The position numbers and the translations under genes were made by a program. The notes under the pieces are model-generated. The model was not told where the DNA came from, did not search any database, and saw only the letters and a program-made list of their open reading frames with translations. This document shows positions 42,823 through 55,133 of a stretch of 64,000 nucleotides of DNA, piece by piece. The DNA is taken from the NCBI GenBank assembly GCA_023014335.1, contig JAECYW010000009.1, positions 2,728,001-2,792,000 on the forward strand. Direction: 5' to 3'. The number at the start of each line of letters is the position of its first letter. The stretch's first letter is position 1. This stretch comes from Galerina marginata (Eukaryota > Basidiomycota > Agaricomycetes > Agaricales > Galerinaceae).

Positions 42823-45189
42823 ATGCCAATATCCGAGAGGAGACTTCCAGCAGGAGAGAATCCACTGGACTGGGAGTCCGATTCCGATAACGACGAAGAA
42901 CCTGTCAAAGTGCTTCCGTTATTGCCAGTTCCGCCTTCGGTAGCCAAGCCCAACGACAACCTTTGCGACACATGCAAGGCACTTGAACTCACTCCCAGTC
43001 GATTTGCCGTCCTCCCCGATGATGATGGTGCGAAGAAAAACAAGACCAGTGAGGACAATATCAAGCTGGGGTTCGTCAAAGACGTCAAGGAACGATCCCA
43101 TACCTGTCCATTATGTCGCTTAGTTCTCAAAGCGCTTGCCCATGGCGACCTCCCGGAGGTTGAGGATGGAGAACCTATCCAGGTTACGATGAGCTGGAAA
43201 ATCGATGGTCCAAAGCAGGACCGCCGCAAATCAGCGTTCAACCGCGTTCGTTGCCTTCGGCCACACGCAGAGCCAAAGCCCCGCAGCACCTCAAAGGGTC
43301 TGCCAATGATGAATATATCACCAGAAATCACGCTGCTCGCCAATGACACTCCTACGACTTCGGGGTCACTATTCACTCGGGTGATCGGGGACCAAATTGA
43401 CTTTAGTATGGTACGGAACTGGCTCGCAATATGCAACACTACACACGACGATTTCTGCGACCACTCGGAAATGCTCTTTCACGACGTCAACGACCCAGCA
43501 ACCGAAATTTCAACCTTCCGCCTCATCGACCTCGTGGATAATTGTGTCGTACATGCCCCGTACCACTCCAAATATGTGGCATTGAGCTATGTGTGGGGAA
43601 AAATTGACATTTCGACCGTCCTCCGGCTGCTCAAATCGAACCTAGCGGACTTGGAGACACCAGGATCACTCCTCCAAGAAAAATATTATGAGAGAATTCC
43701 CGTCACAATTCGTGATGCTATACAAGTGGTCAGGGAACTACATCTACGATATCTATGGACCGACAGCTTGTGTATAATCCAGGACGACGATGGCGAACAG
43801 GGAAGTAAATACGATGCGATGGCAAAGATGGACTTCATTTATGGTGCAGCATATTTAACAATCGTCGCTGCAACTGGAAACGATGCCAACACTGGCCTCC
43901 CTGGGGTACGCCCAGGCACCCGAGGAGTACCGCAGTCTATAGAGGAAATCGCACCAGGATTTAGACTCGTATTCAGATCTAGGCATCAAGAATGTATTCC
44001 TGACTCTCTTTACTCGTCTCGAGGATGGACGTGAGTGATAAAGCTCCCGCCACAATCATGGTAGCTCACGTTATATTTTTTTAGCTACCAAGAACAAATG
44101 TTTTCCGCCCGAAAACTTACATTCATTGGAGGACAAGTTATGTACAGCTGTCGGAGAACGGATGGATGGCGCGAGGATGTAGTTACCGAGGATCAACACC
44201 ATGAAAACCATAGTCTTTTTACAGATTCTGATTCAGAACATAAAGCCCGGGACGATATAGGACGATTTGAAAGACTTATTTCGGCCTACTCAGGTCGCTC
44301 GCTCACTTTCCAATCTGACATATACAATGCCTTCGCGGGGATGGCTCACTACTTCAAAACTAATCTGGGAGCGAATCTGTGCCATGGGATTCCAGACAAG
44401 TTTTTCGATTGGTTCCTTCTCTGGAAACCACTGGACTCTCAGACTCGCCGTAAAGACGCCCCGAGCTGGTCGTGGTCAGGCTGGCAAGGCGCATCATCGA
44501 CAAATATCTCATCATGGCTTGGTCGCAGCATCATTAGAAGTCGGTACGCGCTGCGAACAAGCACGTGGATAATCTGGTACCAGAGGCAGGCGCACGACTC
44601 CACAGAATGCGTCCTAGTTTGGACACCCAAGTCAGATCCGGCTTCTCCTCCCCGCAGTCCAAGAAATTTCTACGGCAGTCAGATCGAAGACGACCGCTTT
44701 TCGTTTGATTGTACGGTGACGGTTCCAACGCCTATGACACTGACGAGCGCACCTACATATATCAAGGACTCCTATCATCCTAATCCTGGATCAGGATTCC
44801 TACAGTTCTGGACTGTATCCGCCATGTTTCGCATCGCAAAGCCAACCTTCAAAAATAAGGATCCGAAGCCGACAAATGGGTACCCTCGCGTCGGAATTTT
44901 CGGAGAAAAGGCTCGTGAAGTAGGCTTCATCTTTATCCATCCACGATGGCGCAAGAAACACGTCCCGGGCATCCATGAATTCATTCTCATATGCGAAGGC
45001 GGAGACAAAGCAAAGAAAGGTCATAAGGGTGACGACGACGACAAGCAGCCAGAATGGAGATATATGGTTATGCTGATTGAATGGCATGATGGCTGGGCCG
45101 AGCGTGTGGCACTGGGCTGGATCAAGAGACGATTTTTGAAGCATGCGTTAAATGGTGGACCGGTGTGGAAGGAAATTATTTTGGGTTAG
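42823..45189 (+). CDS. HET-domain protein, subfamily B, 770 aa
   Basis: Exons 42823-44030 and 44085-45189 flank a 54-bp GTGAGT...TTTAG intron (2,313 nt). An in-frame ATG at 42694 would add 43 residues, but MPISER at 42823 aligns better with the paralogue's start. A Cys-rich N-terminal block (LCDTCKALELTP; HTCPLCRLVLKAL) may bind a metal. HET motifs: VALSYVWG near residue 252, YLWTDSLCIIQDD near 310, SRGWTYQE near 398 spanning the intron. The C-terminal half (WFLLWKPLDSQ; APSWSWSGWQG; FLQFWTVSA) matches the downstream half typical of basidiomycete HET proteins. The gene faces its paralogue at 45595-48060 tail to tail. Confidence 0.88.
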
Positions 45190-45594
45190 GACCTGGAAGT
45201 TCGGACATTTGAACTCAACGTACTTCTCGTTCATCTCGCATGCCTTCAGTGTCAAAAAAAATTGGACAGGACGTACAAACGAACTCAAATATCTGTTTCT
45301 GTTTCTTTGTCTATTCTGAATTATTTGCCCATTCAGAACAGCCAAGGTTGTGTCGCCTCCAACTCACGTGTAGGGATGGGGCTATAACATTGCAGGTCCA
45401 GGTACGAGTGTAGATGACCTGCCTGGAGAGGGTTAGACGGCACTCGCAGAAATGTCACGAAAACGTAGAAATTGCTTAGTCGAAGGAGGTAACACCAATC
45501 AGAGAGGCAGTAATTTACAATTCGAGTAACTTGACAACAATATAGATCGTTTCATTTCACGCCCTCGATGGTGCCAAGCAAAGACTGTCCGTGC
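45190..45594. other. Convergent intergenic region between HET paralogues
   Basis: 405 bp between the two stop codons. No gene or inverted-repeat spacer was recognised. Confidence 0.5.
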
Positions 45595-47821
45595 CTAACC
45601 CAAAATAATTTCCTTCCACACTGGACCTGGCTGGAATGCCTGCTTCAGGTCATCCTTCCCGATTGACCCAACAGCGACGCGCTCGGCCCACTCGCCATGC
45701 CATTCAATCAGCATCACTTTGTATCTCCACCCATCGTCATCATCGGATCTGCCGTCCTCAGCCCTAGTATCGCGTCCCTCGCACAAAAGGAGAAATTCGT
45801 AGCTTTTTGGAACAGATTTTATACCACCCCAGTCCGGATTAACGGTCATCGTACCGAGCTCGCGACCGTTACGACCGAAGATACCAAGGAAAACACGACC
45901 CCTGAGAGGCGGGCCACCGGTGTATTGACTGGTTGGTTGACCAACTTTGAAAGTCGCAGAAACGGTCCAAAACTGTAGGAAACCCGAACCAGGAGCCGGG
46001 TTGAAGCTGTCTTTGATGTACTCTGGTGCCTTGGTCAAAGTGCGGGATGTTGGAAGTGTCCGAGAACAGTCAAACGAAAAGCGCTTCTGGATTTTGCCAC
46101 CGTAGAAGTTGCTTTGACCGGAAGAAGATGACGAATGTTTCCAGACCTTAACACATTCGGTGGAATTATGCGCTTTGCGTTGGTACCAAATAATCCAAGT
46201 ACGTTTCCGCTGTGCCTTGCGCACATTTTTTATGCTCCTCTCGTACCAGTTCCATATGTTTGGAAACGACTGGCCAGTCCAGCCCGCCCACGACCAACTC
46301 GGCGTAATATCCCGGCGTTTTTGAGGGTCGATCGGTGTCCAGAGAAGGAACCAGTCGAAATAAGCATCGGGAATTCCATGGCACAGATTGACCTTCAGTG
46401 CCGTTTTGAAATAACGCGTCATCCCCGCAAATGCGTTGTAAAGGTCTTTAGGGTAGGTGAGGGAGAGACCAGAGTACGCTTGGATCAGTCCTTCAAATTT
46501 CCCAATATCATCGTCGTCGCGACTGACAGATGAATTACCAATGCTCGGTCGGCCCTCGGAAAGCCGGTCTTCGCGCCATTGGTCGACCTGCATGCAATGG
46601 TAAACGACTTGGCCACCGATAAACAGCAGACTACGCCTCGTAAAAAGCCGTTCTTGATAACTACGTTTGGGTAAGACAATAAGTTCGAATGAATATAAAA
46701 GTGATACTGACGTCCAAGCCCTGGTGTAGTAAGCGACGCTCTGTACGTAGTCGTGGTGCTTTGCCCTGTAGGCAAGTCTGAGCCCTGGAGTAATTTGCTC
46801 TACAGGCTGGGGTAGCTTCCGGGTACCTGGTCGCAATCCAGGAAGACCGGAATGAGCATCGACTCCAGAGGCAGCCATGAGGGTCAAATACGCTGCGCCG
46901 TAAACGACGTCCATCTTCGCGATCGCGTCCATCTTGCTTCCTCCATCACCTACATCGTCCTGGATGATACAGAGACTGTCGGTCCAAAGATATTGTAGAT
47001 GCAATTCCCTGACTACTTCCATTGCATCACGAATTGTCATAGGAATGCGGTTATAATTGTTGGGTTTGATGAGTGACCCAGGTTTCTCCAGTTCCGCTAT
47101 GTTGGCCTTGAGTGTCCTCAAGATTGTCGCCGGGTCTACCGGCCCCCAAACGTAGCTTAACGCGACATATTGGCAATTATGCGGGGCAGATACGACGCAA
47201 TTGTTGACAACATCGATTAGACGAAAAGACGGGATTTCTGCCGCTGGGTCTTCGACTTCGTAATTAAGCAGTTGGGACTGGTTGCAAAGCGGCCCATGCC
47301 ACTGCTTGCACATCAGGAGCCAGTTTCGCACCATAGCAAAATCGATTTTGTCACCGATCGGGCGGATACAAAACTCTTGTGAATGGGTAGGAGCGTCATT
47401 GGCCAGCAGGGTGATTTCAGGAAATAAGTTGACATGGGCGTCGACGGGTTGACCTCCTTCCCTCCGTACACTCGGTCTCAGTAGGCGAATTTGAGGCGTG
47501 TGTTCCCATCCATTGGGATCGAGTTTGGGCCCATCCGTGTCCCAGCTTATGGTGATAGAGACTGGTTCTCCATGTTCAGATGTTGGGACGTTGGTGCCGA
47601 CGGCAGCGAGAATAAGCCTACAAAATGGGCAGTACGACTTCTTCTTGATATCCTGTACGAGGCCGAGTTGAATTTCGGCGTCGTCAGGTTGATCTCGTTT
47701 GCGGCCGACGATAAATTGTTTTGGAGTCAAATGGAGGGCTTGGCAAATGTTGCAAAGTCTGTCGTTAGGTTTAACTAGAGACTTGGGAATTGGAAGTAGA
47801 GGCGGAATCATAATGTCCTGT

Positions 47822-47874
<53 letters not shown>

Positions 47875-48060
47875 TTCGTCGGAGGCCTCTTCCTCGTCTG
47901 AATCTTCTTGCTCGTCTTCTTGCTCGTCCGAGTCTTCTTGCTCGTCTGAGTCCTCTTGCTCATCCGAATCCTTCTGCTCGTCCGAATCCTCTTGGTCATC
48001 TGAGCCTTGGGATCCATCGTCGTCGGATTCAGTCTCCCAGTCGTCATCCAGAGCCGGCAT
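45595..48060 (-). CDS. HET-domain protein, subfamily B, 804 aa, acidic N-terminus
   Basis: The frame is open throughout, but a 51-bp in-frame GT-AG intron (46661-46711) is inferred from the paralogue: excising it joins YTRAWT to YQERLFTRRS, the same splice position as in 42823-45189. About 95 N-terminal residues are almost pure Asp/Glu/Ser/Gln (SDEQEDSDEQ repeats, then a DE run). The Cys block LCNICQALHLTP and SYCPFCRLIL follows, then HET motifs VALSYVWG, YLWTDSLCIIQDDV and TRAWTYQE, and the shared C-terminal half ending GPVWKEIILG, identical to the ending of its partner. It is a probable allorecognition-type gene. The acidic run, generated by a GTCCTC-type repeat, is far longer than in the partner. 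Confidence 0.88.
47819..47885. repeat. Hexanucleotide microsatellite (CCTCGT)n in coding sequence
   Basis: About ten copies of TCGTCC encode an Asp-Glu run on the minus strand. The opposite strand reads as poly-Ser. Confidence 0.9.
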
Positions 48061-48885
48061 AATGCAGATAGTTAAGGTTTTAAGTCAAGCGCTGCTATGC
48101 GAGCTTTAGCGAGTTCTTGGATCTGAGAAATCAAGGGCAGAGGTAGTTACCTACTAGGTATAAATACCTCCACGGGTTGTCGTTCATTTTGCCTCCGCGT
48201 CTATTGCCCAAGGTTTCCAAGTTTGAATCTTTAGTGGTTGGTGGAAATTGAAGGAGCCTGTCGCCGAAATAAGGAAAGCTAGCAGAGCGGCATCCCACAG
48301 TCGTTGAAACCCGTGTATCGTATATTGATCTGAAAACCTATACGGAGGATTAATTACACTTCATTGGTCCGATGGGAAAGATTTACGCACTTTTGTCATT
48401 TGCAAGACAGCCGGTTTGGAATTTCGCCGGAAGATATATCGGGGTGACATTGAGCCACCACCTGACTACTTTGAAGAGAACCTCCAAAACGAATGTTGGA
48501 GAAGGGCAATAAGTCGACCTTCCTTCGGTGACAGGTGATCTCCGAGCCGTTAATCCAGCACTCCACACGGTGAATAAGACATGACCTGTTCAGGAACCAC
48601 AAGGTAGAAATCGCATCAAAACAACTGCGAAATTAGATACGACATTGGAGACTTAATGAACAATTACCACGTACCAATGGTGATTGCAGCCTCAAATACT
48701 ATAGACTGCAACCTGCACTTCGTAAAGAGACACGTAGCTGAGTTTGAGAAGGCAGCTGCCCGAAAGTCCCTTGTAACGTAGAATCATCGTAGATGACCTG
48801 GCGAGCCACCTTGACAATTGGGGCATGGCCGGCATATCTTGATTCTTGAACAAAGCAATGAGGACATCTCGCCCACTGGGGTCAA
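48061..48885. other. No gene seen
   Basis: Upstream region of the HET gene (-). Only short frames. Confidence 0.4.
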
Positions 48886-49500
48886 AGTTCGCCGAACCGG
48901 TTCGACGAACCTCGAACGCCGAACCTCGAACCTGGTTACTTAAGACACCTCCGGCAAAATTTCCTGTAAGTTCGGGGCCCACTTCCATATATACTAGTAG
49001 TGCCACTGGCGGGACCGGTCAGTGGCCAACGTCTTTTGGCTGGAATGGTTGAACTCTGGCACTCACAACCATCTTGAATCTTCCAAAAATACATTTAAGC
49101 AGTAAGCAGTACAGGCTCCCGACGCCCGCCTGCCCCATCAATTCTTAGCGGCATGGCCCTTCGTTGGCGCAGGATGCACAGTTAGTAAGTAACTCCCGAG
49201 AAGTTATTAAGTAGCAGACTTGCGCTTTTGTCCAGATAGACCATTGAGTAACATTGATTTAAATGGCGTCGGAATGCATACAAAAAGGTCGTAAGGCCAG
49301 AGATAGACTGCGAGACAGCGAGGGAGCATACTCAGTAGGAGGAGGCGCGTCCGCAATAGGCCAAGGCCACGGACCAAGCGGGCCCGGCGCACCTAAATAA
49401 ATCACACGACTATGGAGGACCGGAGGTTCGCCTTGGGTTCGCCATCTGACGAGGGTTCGAGGTTCGTGGTTCGAGGTTAGCGTTCTTGGTTCGGCGAACT
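48886..49500. mobile_element. Candidate MITE-like element, about 615 bp
   Basis: Both ends begin AGTTCGCCGAACC read inward and are rich in GAACCTCGAAC repeats (48886-48945 and, inverted, 49430-49500). There is no coding capacity. No clear target duplication was found. Confidence 0.45.
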
Positions 49501-50530
49501 ATTCTCCCAGAGGATGAGACTTTCTGAAAGCAATGGGCTGGGTTCTCAGTTACAGTTGAACCGTGCGAACGTTTGGGATCGAACATCCCGAACGGATCAA
49601 CTGTAGTCGATCGATGGTGATCCGAGATTCGGTCGAAAAAATGTAAACCTCATTTTTTTCTGATTTGAGCGTTTCCGTGGGTCTATGGCGCTAGTGGATA
49701 CTCGAACTCAAGTATAGACGCATCCTGGCCTTTTTCAAGTTTCAACTTCCACGCCTTGACCCGGGTCAATATCTATCTAGATAGACGCGATATCAGATAA
49801 ACCAATTTTGAAAGATGGGATTGATTCGAACGATCTGCTGGCTGATGTTCACCGAATAAAGTCTGGCGACGTGCTGATTGGTAGCATTGAGGTCAGCCGA
49901 CAGGAATTGATACAGGAAGCCAAAAGGAAACCAATCTTGGATCACGATAGCTTATTTAGACGATCGCCCACTGATTTCCCATGGCGACATAAATACGGTC
50001 CTCTAAGTAAAAAGAAACTTGAAAGCAACTTGAAAGCAAACTCGCCGAAACATCGACGATTCGAATATCATATTTCCCAGCACATAGGAAATGGGGATTG
50101 GGAAACCCGCGATTCAGGTTGTGAAACATGGAAATGAGGCAATTTGGTCTTTTTTTTTGAGGGGAGCGGAAGCAGGCGGGGAAGGAAAGGTTGGGCTTTC
50201 GACGAAGGGCCATTCCATGTCCTACATGATATTATGGATTTATGTGAACAGGATGCAATGCCAATAATAGGTACAAGTTCAGTGGAAAAGGCCAAAGATC
50301 GATGGAGGAGGGTACCTATTTTACTGCACCAGGTCATGCTACGCTCGATTCCAGGTATTAAGAAGGGACGTTTATGATGGTTTATAACTCTCGGTGGCCA
50401 CTTCGAGATGTACGCACTCCTAGGACTCAGAAATTCTTGCCAAGGGGAACAACAAAATCTGTTGCAGCATAAGTCAGTGGTTTTATCCCGATATCTTGAG
50501 CAATGTATGTTCACTCACTGTAATCCACGG
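49501..50530. other. Short frames only
   Basis: An imperfect inverted repeat around ACAGTTGA/TCAACTGT lies at about 49551-49607. The + frame 49808-50137 and its neighbours lack splice support and motifs, so they are not called. Confidence 0.35.
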
Positions 50531-51512
50531 CTAGATGAATTGTAAAAGTGAATCGTTCGGCGCCTTGAGCCAGAACACAACAAACAACAACGTACCACCT
50601 CTTTCAGCTACTCTTCCATCATCATCCCTTCTTTCAGCCTGATAATAGAAACCGCCGTCTAAAAGCATGGAATGGCGGGGAGTAATTATCACGGAGATAT
50701 CTGCCAGCTCGGTGCCCTTACCAGGAGTGCTATGTAACTCGCCATCGGTCCACAATATTTCCCCTTCAAACAATCTCGACAGGTATCCTGAGATGCCGTA
50801 CCAGTCTAAGTATCCAGGTGAGGAAAGATTGGAAAACACAAGCCGTAAACGACACTCACCAGACGAACTTGTAGGTTGAATTCTCGTCGTAAAGCCAGGA
50901 TCAGGCTCAGCAGGGTCGTCATCATCATCATCACTCAGCCCGCCACTGCGACTGTCGATTTCGCTGTCTCTTTTGTCGCTCCTCCAGTCATAGTCTTTAA
51001 GGTCGCTTTCACTTTCGTTGTCCTCGTCTAGATTGGCCCTAAATTGCTTGCTACCGTCGTCGAAGATATTGCTGTGATAGTTTGTCTTGATAACAAGCAC
51101 TATGGGACGGGACTTCTTCTTTCCGATGTTGGAAATGTCCACAATATCACCGTCGGCCAAAGGATCACTTGAGTCGTCAGGATATAAGTCAGCGTACTCG
51201 CCCGAGGCTGCGATACCTGGGATAGAAGCCGCGAGTTTAAAAGTACGACATAAAGCCTCTTTGATATCCAACGCCGGTATAAACGTGGTCTGTTTCCAAG
51301 TATCGAGGGGGATCCATCCCAGATTCGGATCGCCACTATCGCCTGCGTTGAGGGGGCTGGTCGCATAATCGATTTCATACCCGTCGGTGGGATTGTGCTC
51401 CCTGACCTTAACCCAAACTACAAGCTGCCTTGTTAGCTGTCATCTAGGCGTCGATCGGCGGTGTCTTACGGCCAGCAATAGTCGGTGCTCGAGGATTTGC
51501 GTCGCGATCCAT
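50531..51512 (-). CDS. Acidic hypothetical protein, about 270 aa
   Basis: Exon 1 is 51470-51512 (MDRDANPRAPTIAG). A 52-bp intron leads to exon 2 starting at 51417 (LWVKVREHNPTDGYEIDY...). Inside, an in-frame 54-bp GTGAGT...TTAG intron (joining PTSSS to DWYGISGYL) is likely. Near the 3' end a 32-bp GTACGT...CAAG stretch may also be spliced, which would change the last residues to ERFTFTIHLAVDYSE and move the stop slightly downstream. The middle has a long Asp/Glu/Ser tract (SDKRDSEID; LSDDDDDDPAEPDP). I do not recognise the family. Confidence 0.5.
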
Positions 51513-52417
51513 GAATCAGTTTGTTGGAGGTACAATGACTTAGTCAGTTTTGTGTGTCGTTGGCTTGCTGTGATTTAGTGAATTGTATCCCAGTTGAAGG
51601 TCTACTTTAGGACGGCTGTGTTTTTTCAGCCATCCAAGTAAGTGAGGCGTTTCTGTCAGAGGGCACGAGTTCATTAATTAAACGTTCATGTTTCAATCGT
51701 GCCCGAGATTCTCCCGGATTTTCTTCGTCACTAGTACTGTGGTCGACGCGACGCAACGCGTCTGGCGCGTAGGTGCTGGGTTGAGCTGAATGGTCTTCCG
51801 CATGATTATATTCTGTTCAAAATCCGTGATTTTTGTTGGGACAACTCACCTCAAGCTTGGTTGTTGTATTCAAGTTGCCAATATTTATCAGCCTTCCGGG
51901 AACGTGACGGACTCATCTAAAGCAATTTTCGACACCTGAGAACATGACAGAACTGAAGCATCGCTATCTATAGCGAATTAACAGTGCTCCAGTGGGATCC
52001 ACTATTGATGATGAGAGTAAGAATGACGGAGTGCGAGAAAAGTGAGTGAATCGCCATTGGGCATCGTCTCGGGATCTTCCGCAGGCAGGCTGAGGAATTA
52101 TTGGATCTGTGGGCCATGGTTAGAACAGAACGAACTCCTTTCGTGGAATTAGTTTACGGAGTACTAAAACGAAACGAGAATTAATATTAAGACATTCTTA
52201 GTGCCTGGTATCATTTTCAGATGATCGCTAAACACTACTTCGACTGGCTAATGACCCTTGAATCCTTCCCTTAACAAGTTCTGCTCAGGAAAAGGCTCAA
52301 GTCGAGATTGTATTGGAAACTCGTTTTCAAGACTCCCTTGCAGTCGAGTAAGATTAAAAGACTAAATGGCGAGGTCAATAAAGACACTCACCTGCCTGAA
52401 CAGACTTTAATTATCCA
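51513..52417. other. No gene seen
   Basis: Spacer between the acidic hypothetical gene and the HET gene's 3' end. No repeats noted. Confidence 0.4.
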
Positions 52418-54282
52418 TTATTTTAAGAAGATTATTTCTGGCTTTCCAGGCTTCCTAGCCGCGTCGTACAGAGCACAGGGCTGCCACTTCGTATACCTTT
52501 CGTAGTACACATGGTCACGGAACTGGCGAACAAACAACAGCATGTGGATTGGGCGACCAGAGGCAGAGTACCCTAGCACAGCCAACCTGCATTGTTTTTG
52601 CGTTTCTCTGTCAAACCTATCTAGCTGGTCGCTACTTTGGTAGTCAGGCAGGCTATCTAGCCAGATCGCCGTGTAGTCCTTGCTGTATAACGACACCGGA
52701 ATGCGCAGCCCATGATTTGTGAGCGTGTAGGTTGGTTCAAGGTGGGATTCATCCATGTCTCTGTGGACTACCTGGTCATCCGAATGGCCGCGTCGAGACT
52801 TGAAGCATTCCGGGCCATTGGCGAGCATGGATGAATAAGGCGACGGCCGTCCAGCCCACAAGAAAAGGTTGCGATCATTTGAGCGTTCCATGATGGCCGC
52901 TTGAAGGCGGTAGAAAGCAACCTCCCCCTCTCCATAGGCAATTGGCATGCTGACATTGAATAGACCTAGGAGGCAATAAGCCATATCTTCGATACGTGTA
53001 GTGGCTCTTTGGGATGCCCAAGACAGTCGCAGTTTGACGTCTTCCAGTCCAGGCTCGAAATTGAGCAACTCTGTCGTAGGGATCGAGGTGATCACAGAAA
53101 GAATGTCGACCATCGTTTTGTTTCCGTACAAGTGAACCAGGCCGCGGGCCTGACTAACGGATGCGACCAATTGGTTCGACTTGTCGTTGGATGCTGTGGT
53201 ACATGGCTTCCACTTGGATCCGTAGAATTTGACTATGTGGGGTGCTAAGAGTTCCTGGAGTGTCCAACCTCTCGAGAACCATGGGTCGTGACTGGACAGA
53301 TCGAATGAATCAGGGGAAGGAGGGGGCCACGACTTGGTTGATCCAAGATGGACAATGCAGATGCTGGAGTTACGATACCAGCGAAACATGGAGCGAATAG
53401 ATTCATCGAGTTCTGCGCTGCTGGTCTTATCGATGCAGCAGGTGTCGATCCAAGCCAATTCGCACTTGTGCTGCTCGAAGGCGAGGTCGCAGAATTTGAT
53501 TAGCTTGACAAGCCCGGCGCATTCAGATATGTGTGGGCATAGGTCCATGAGACGATGAAGCATTGTTGGTCCGTCATCGGATGGAGGTGTACTTCCTCCG
53601 CTCAACTCAACTAGTTTGTTGATGACTTCTGTGCTCGTTGATTGAGGGGATCGTTTACTCCACTGCTGGATGAAATTCGTTACAGCCTCCGGAGCGACAA
53701 GGGAAAGCTTGCATATGTCTTGAAAACTGAGTTCATCATCCGACCAACGGTGGGACAGGATAGCAAAGGCAGTATTCTTTTTCAAGAATGCTTCCATAAA
53801 GCCCTCCGGATTGTTGTTGTTCAGCTCTTCAATATTTTCCAAGATTCCTCTGTCCAATGCCGGCCGCACAATTTTCCCGACGTCCTCGATAGTGGCGAGC
53901 TGCATGGAAGGAAGTCTTATCGTGCGCTTTGGAAGCCATGCCTGCAAAAATCTAGCGGTGAAGGTGTAGCGAGCTACGCTACATGTCAGGACCAATATTA
54001 GAGGGTTCAGGACTGGACTATACCTTGTATAATCCCTGAAGCGAATTCAATAAGTCGATCGATTAGCCGGATGTTTAAATAGGGGAGGCAATACTTACGA
54101 GCATATCCAAGGTGAAACTGGCGTCATATCAGTGACTTAGCCTTACCAATGAAGGCGATTCAACCTACTTTGAAGGAATCCTATAAAGTCAGTCATTAAT
54201 CGGTCATTCAATTCCTCGAAGTATAGAATTTGAGACTCACAGCGATTCGAAGTCTAATTTTCTTCTGAACCTCGTTTTCAGC
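52418..54282 (-). CDS. HET-domain protein, subfamily A, at least 546 aa, with micro-exons
   Basis: Exons on the minus strand: 54241-54282 (AENEVQKKIRLRIA), 54169-54180 (DSFK), 54099-54117 (19 nt, FHLGYA), 54024-54035 (12 nt, RIIQ) and 52418-53973, in frame throughout (1,641 nt). The true start lies in an exon upstream of 54283 that I could not fix; an alternative start inside the window (ATG at 54127) is possible. HET motifs: AILSHRWSDDELSFQDI, LAWIDTCCIDKTSSAELDE, FSRGWTLQELLAPH. A conserved second half includes EDMAYCLLGLFNVSMPIAYG and TNHGLRIPVSLYSKD. The frame is intact. It is paralogous to 61184-63022 and to the frameshifted copy at 36516. Confidence 0.83.
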
Positions 54283-55133
54283 CTGGATAATACATTGTCA
54301 TAAACCACCAGCCCCACATGCTTGGTGAATGACAAACCATTGCCTTTCAAAGTCGGCGAAAACGCGATGGAGAACCTGAACCCAAAGCGGATCCTAATAT
54401 GTATAAATAATCCGATAGGATGTTCGTCTGCTGGCCCGAGGTGGTTCAAAGTATGCTTTTTAATCTGACTTGTAGAAGCATTTGTAACTGCTTAGAGGAC
54501 TTCGTGAAGGCAAGGATGATAGGCGCTTAAAGTCGACGGTGACGAGTCAATAGCTGCACCAGGTGACAAGAAGCAACGGAGCTGTTCAACGGCCGTCCGC
54601 CTTCTGGATTGACTGCGGAGAATCGTGAATGTCGAATCTAATTTTGGCGCAATTTGGGGGTGAGGCGTGTCTTCCATTGCCTGGGTTTCGGGCTATGTGA
54701 GCCATTCCAGGTAATTTACGATCGCTTGATATAACTCGACAGGTTATCTGAACCCATCACAAAGCAATCAGTGATGATTGCGGAGGCAGGTATTTAGGTT
54801 TGCATGTCTGATAAACGTTTGTCCGCTGATATGGCAGGCGAACTAGTATATTGATGCCGTGAAGGATGAAGGTGACTGAACGCCGTCAGGTGTACCCTCG
54901 AAAGAGGGTACGTGTGACGAACAATAGCGATATTCAGGGAAATGTTTTGGCAGGGTTGGGAGAAATAGAAATGGATGGTATTGCGGTTATATGGCTACAT
55001 GAAGAGTGGTCGGAAAAGTCGTGCAATTTCAGTCAATGAGTCCAGGCAGGTTCTAGTGAAACCTGAAGATACATCAGATATTTGAAGTCCTAAAGATTCG
55101 AACAAAAGAGACATACAGGACAGAATATCAAAT
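54283..55133. other. Upstream region of HET gene; no further gene seen
   Basis: Should contain the missing first exon and promoter of the HET gene (-). Minus frames at 54237-54449 and 54492-54677 are shadows or chance. Confidence 0.4.

Noticed and set aside
47699..48109. Poly-Ser protein on the + strand
   Set aside because: It is the antisense of the Asp/Glu-coding microsatellite in the HET gene.
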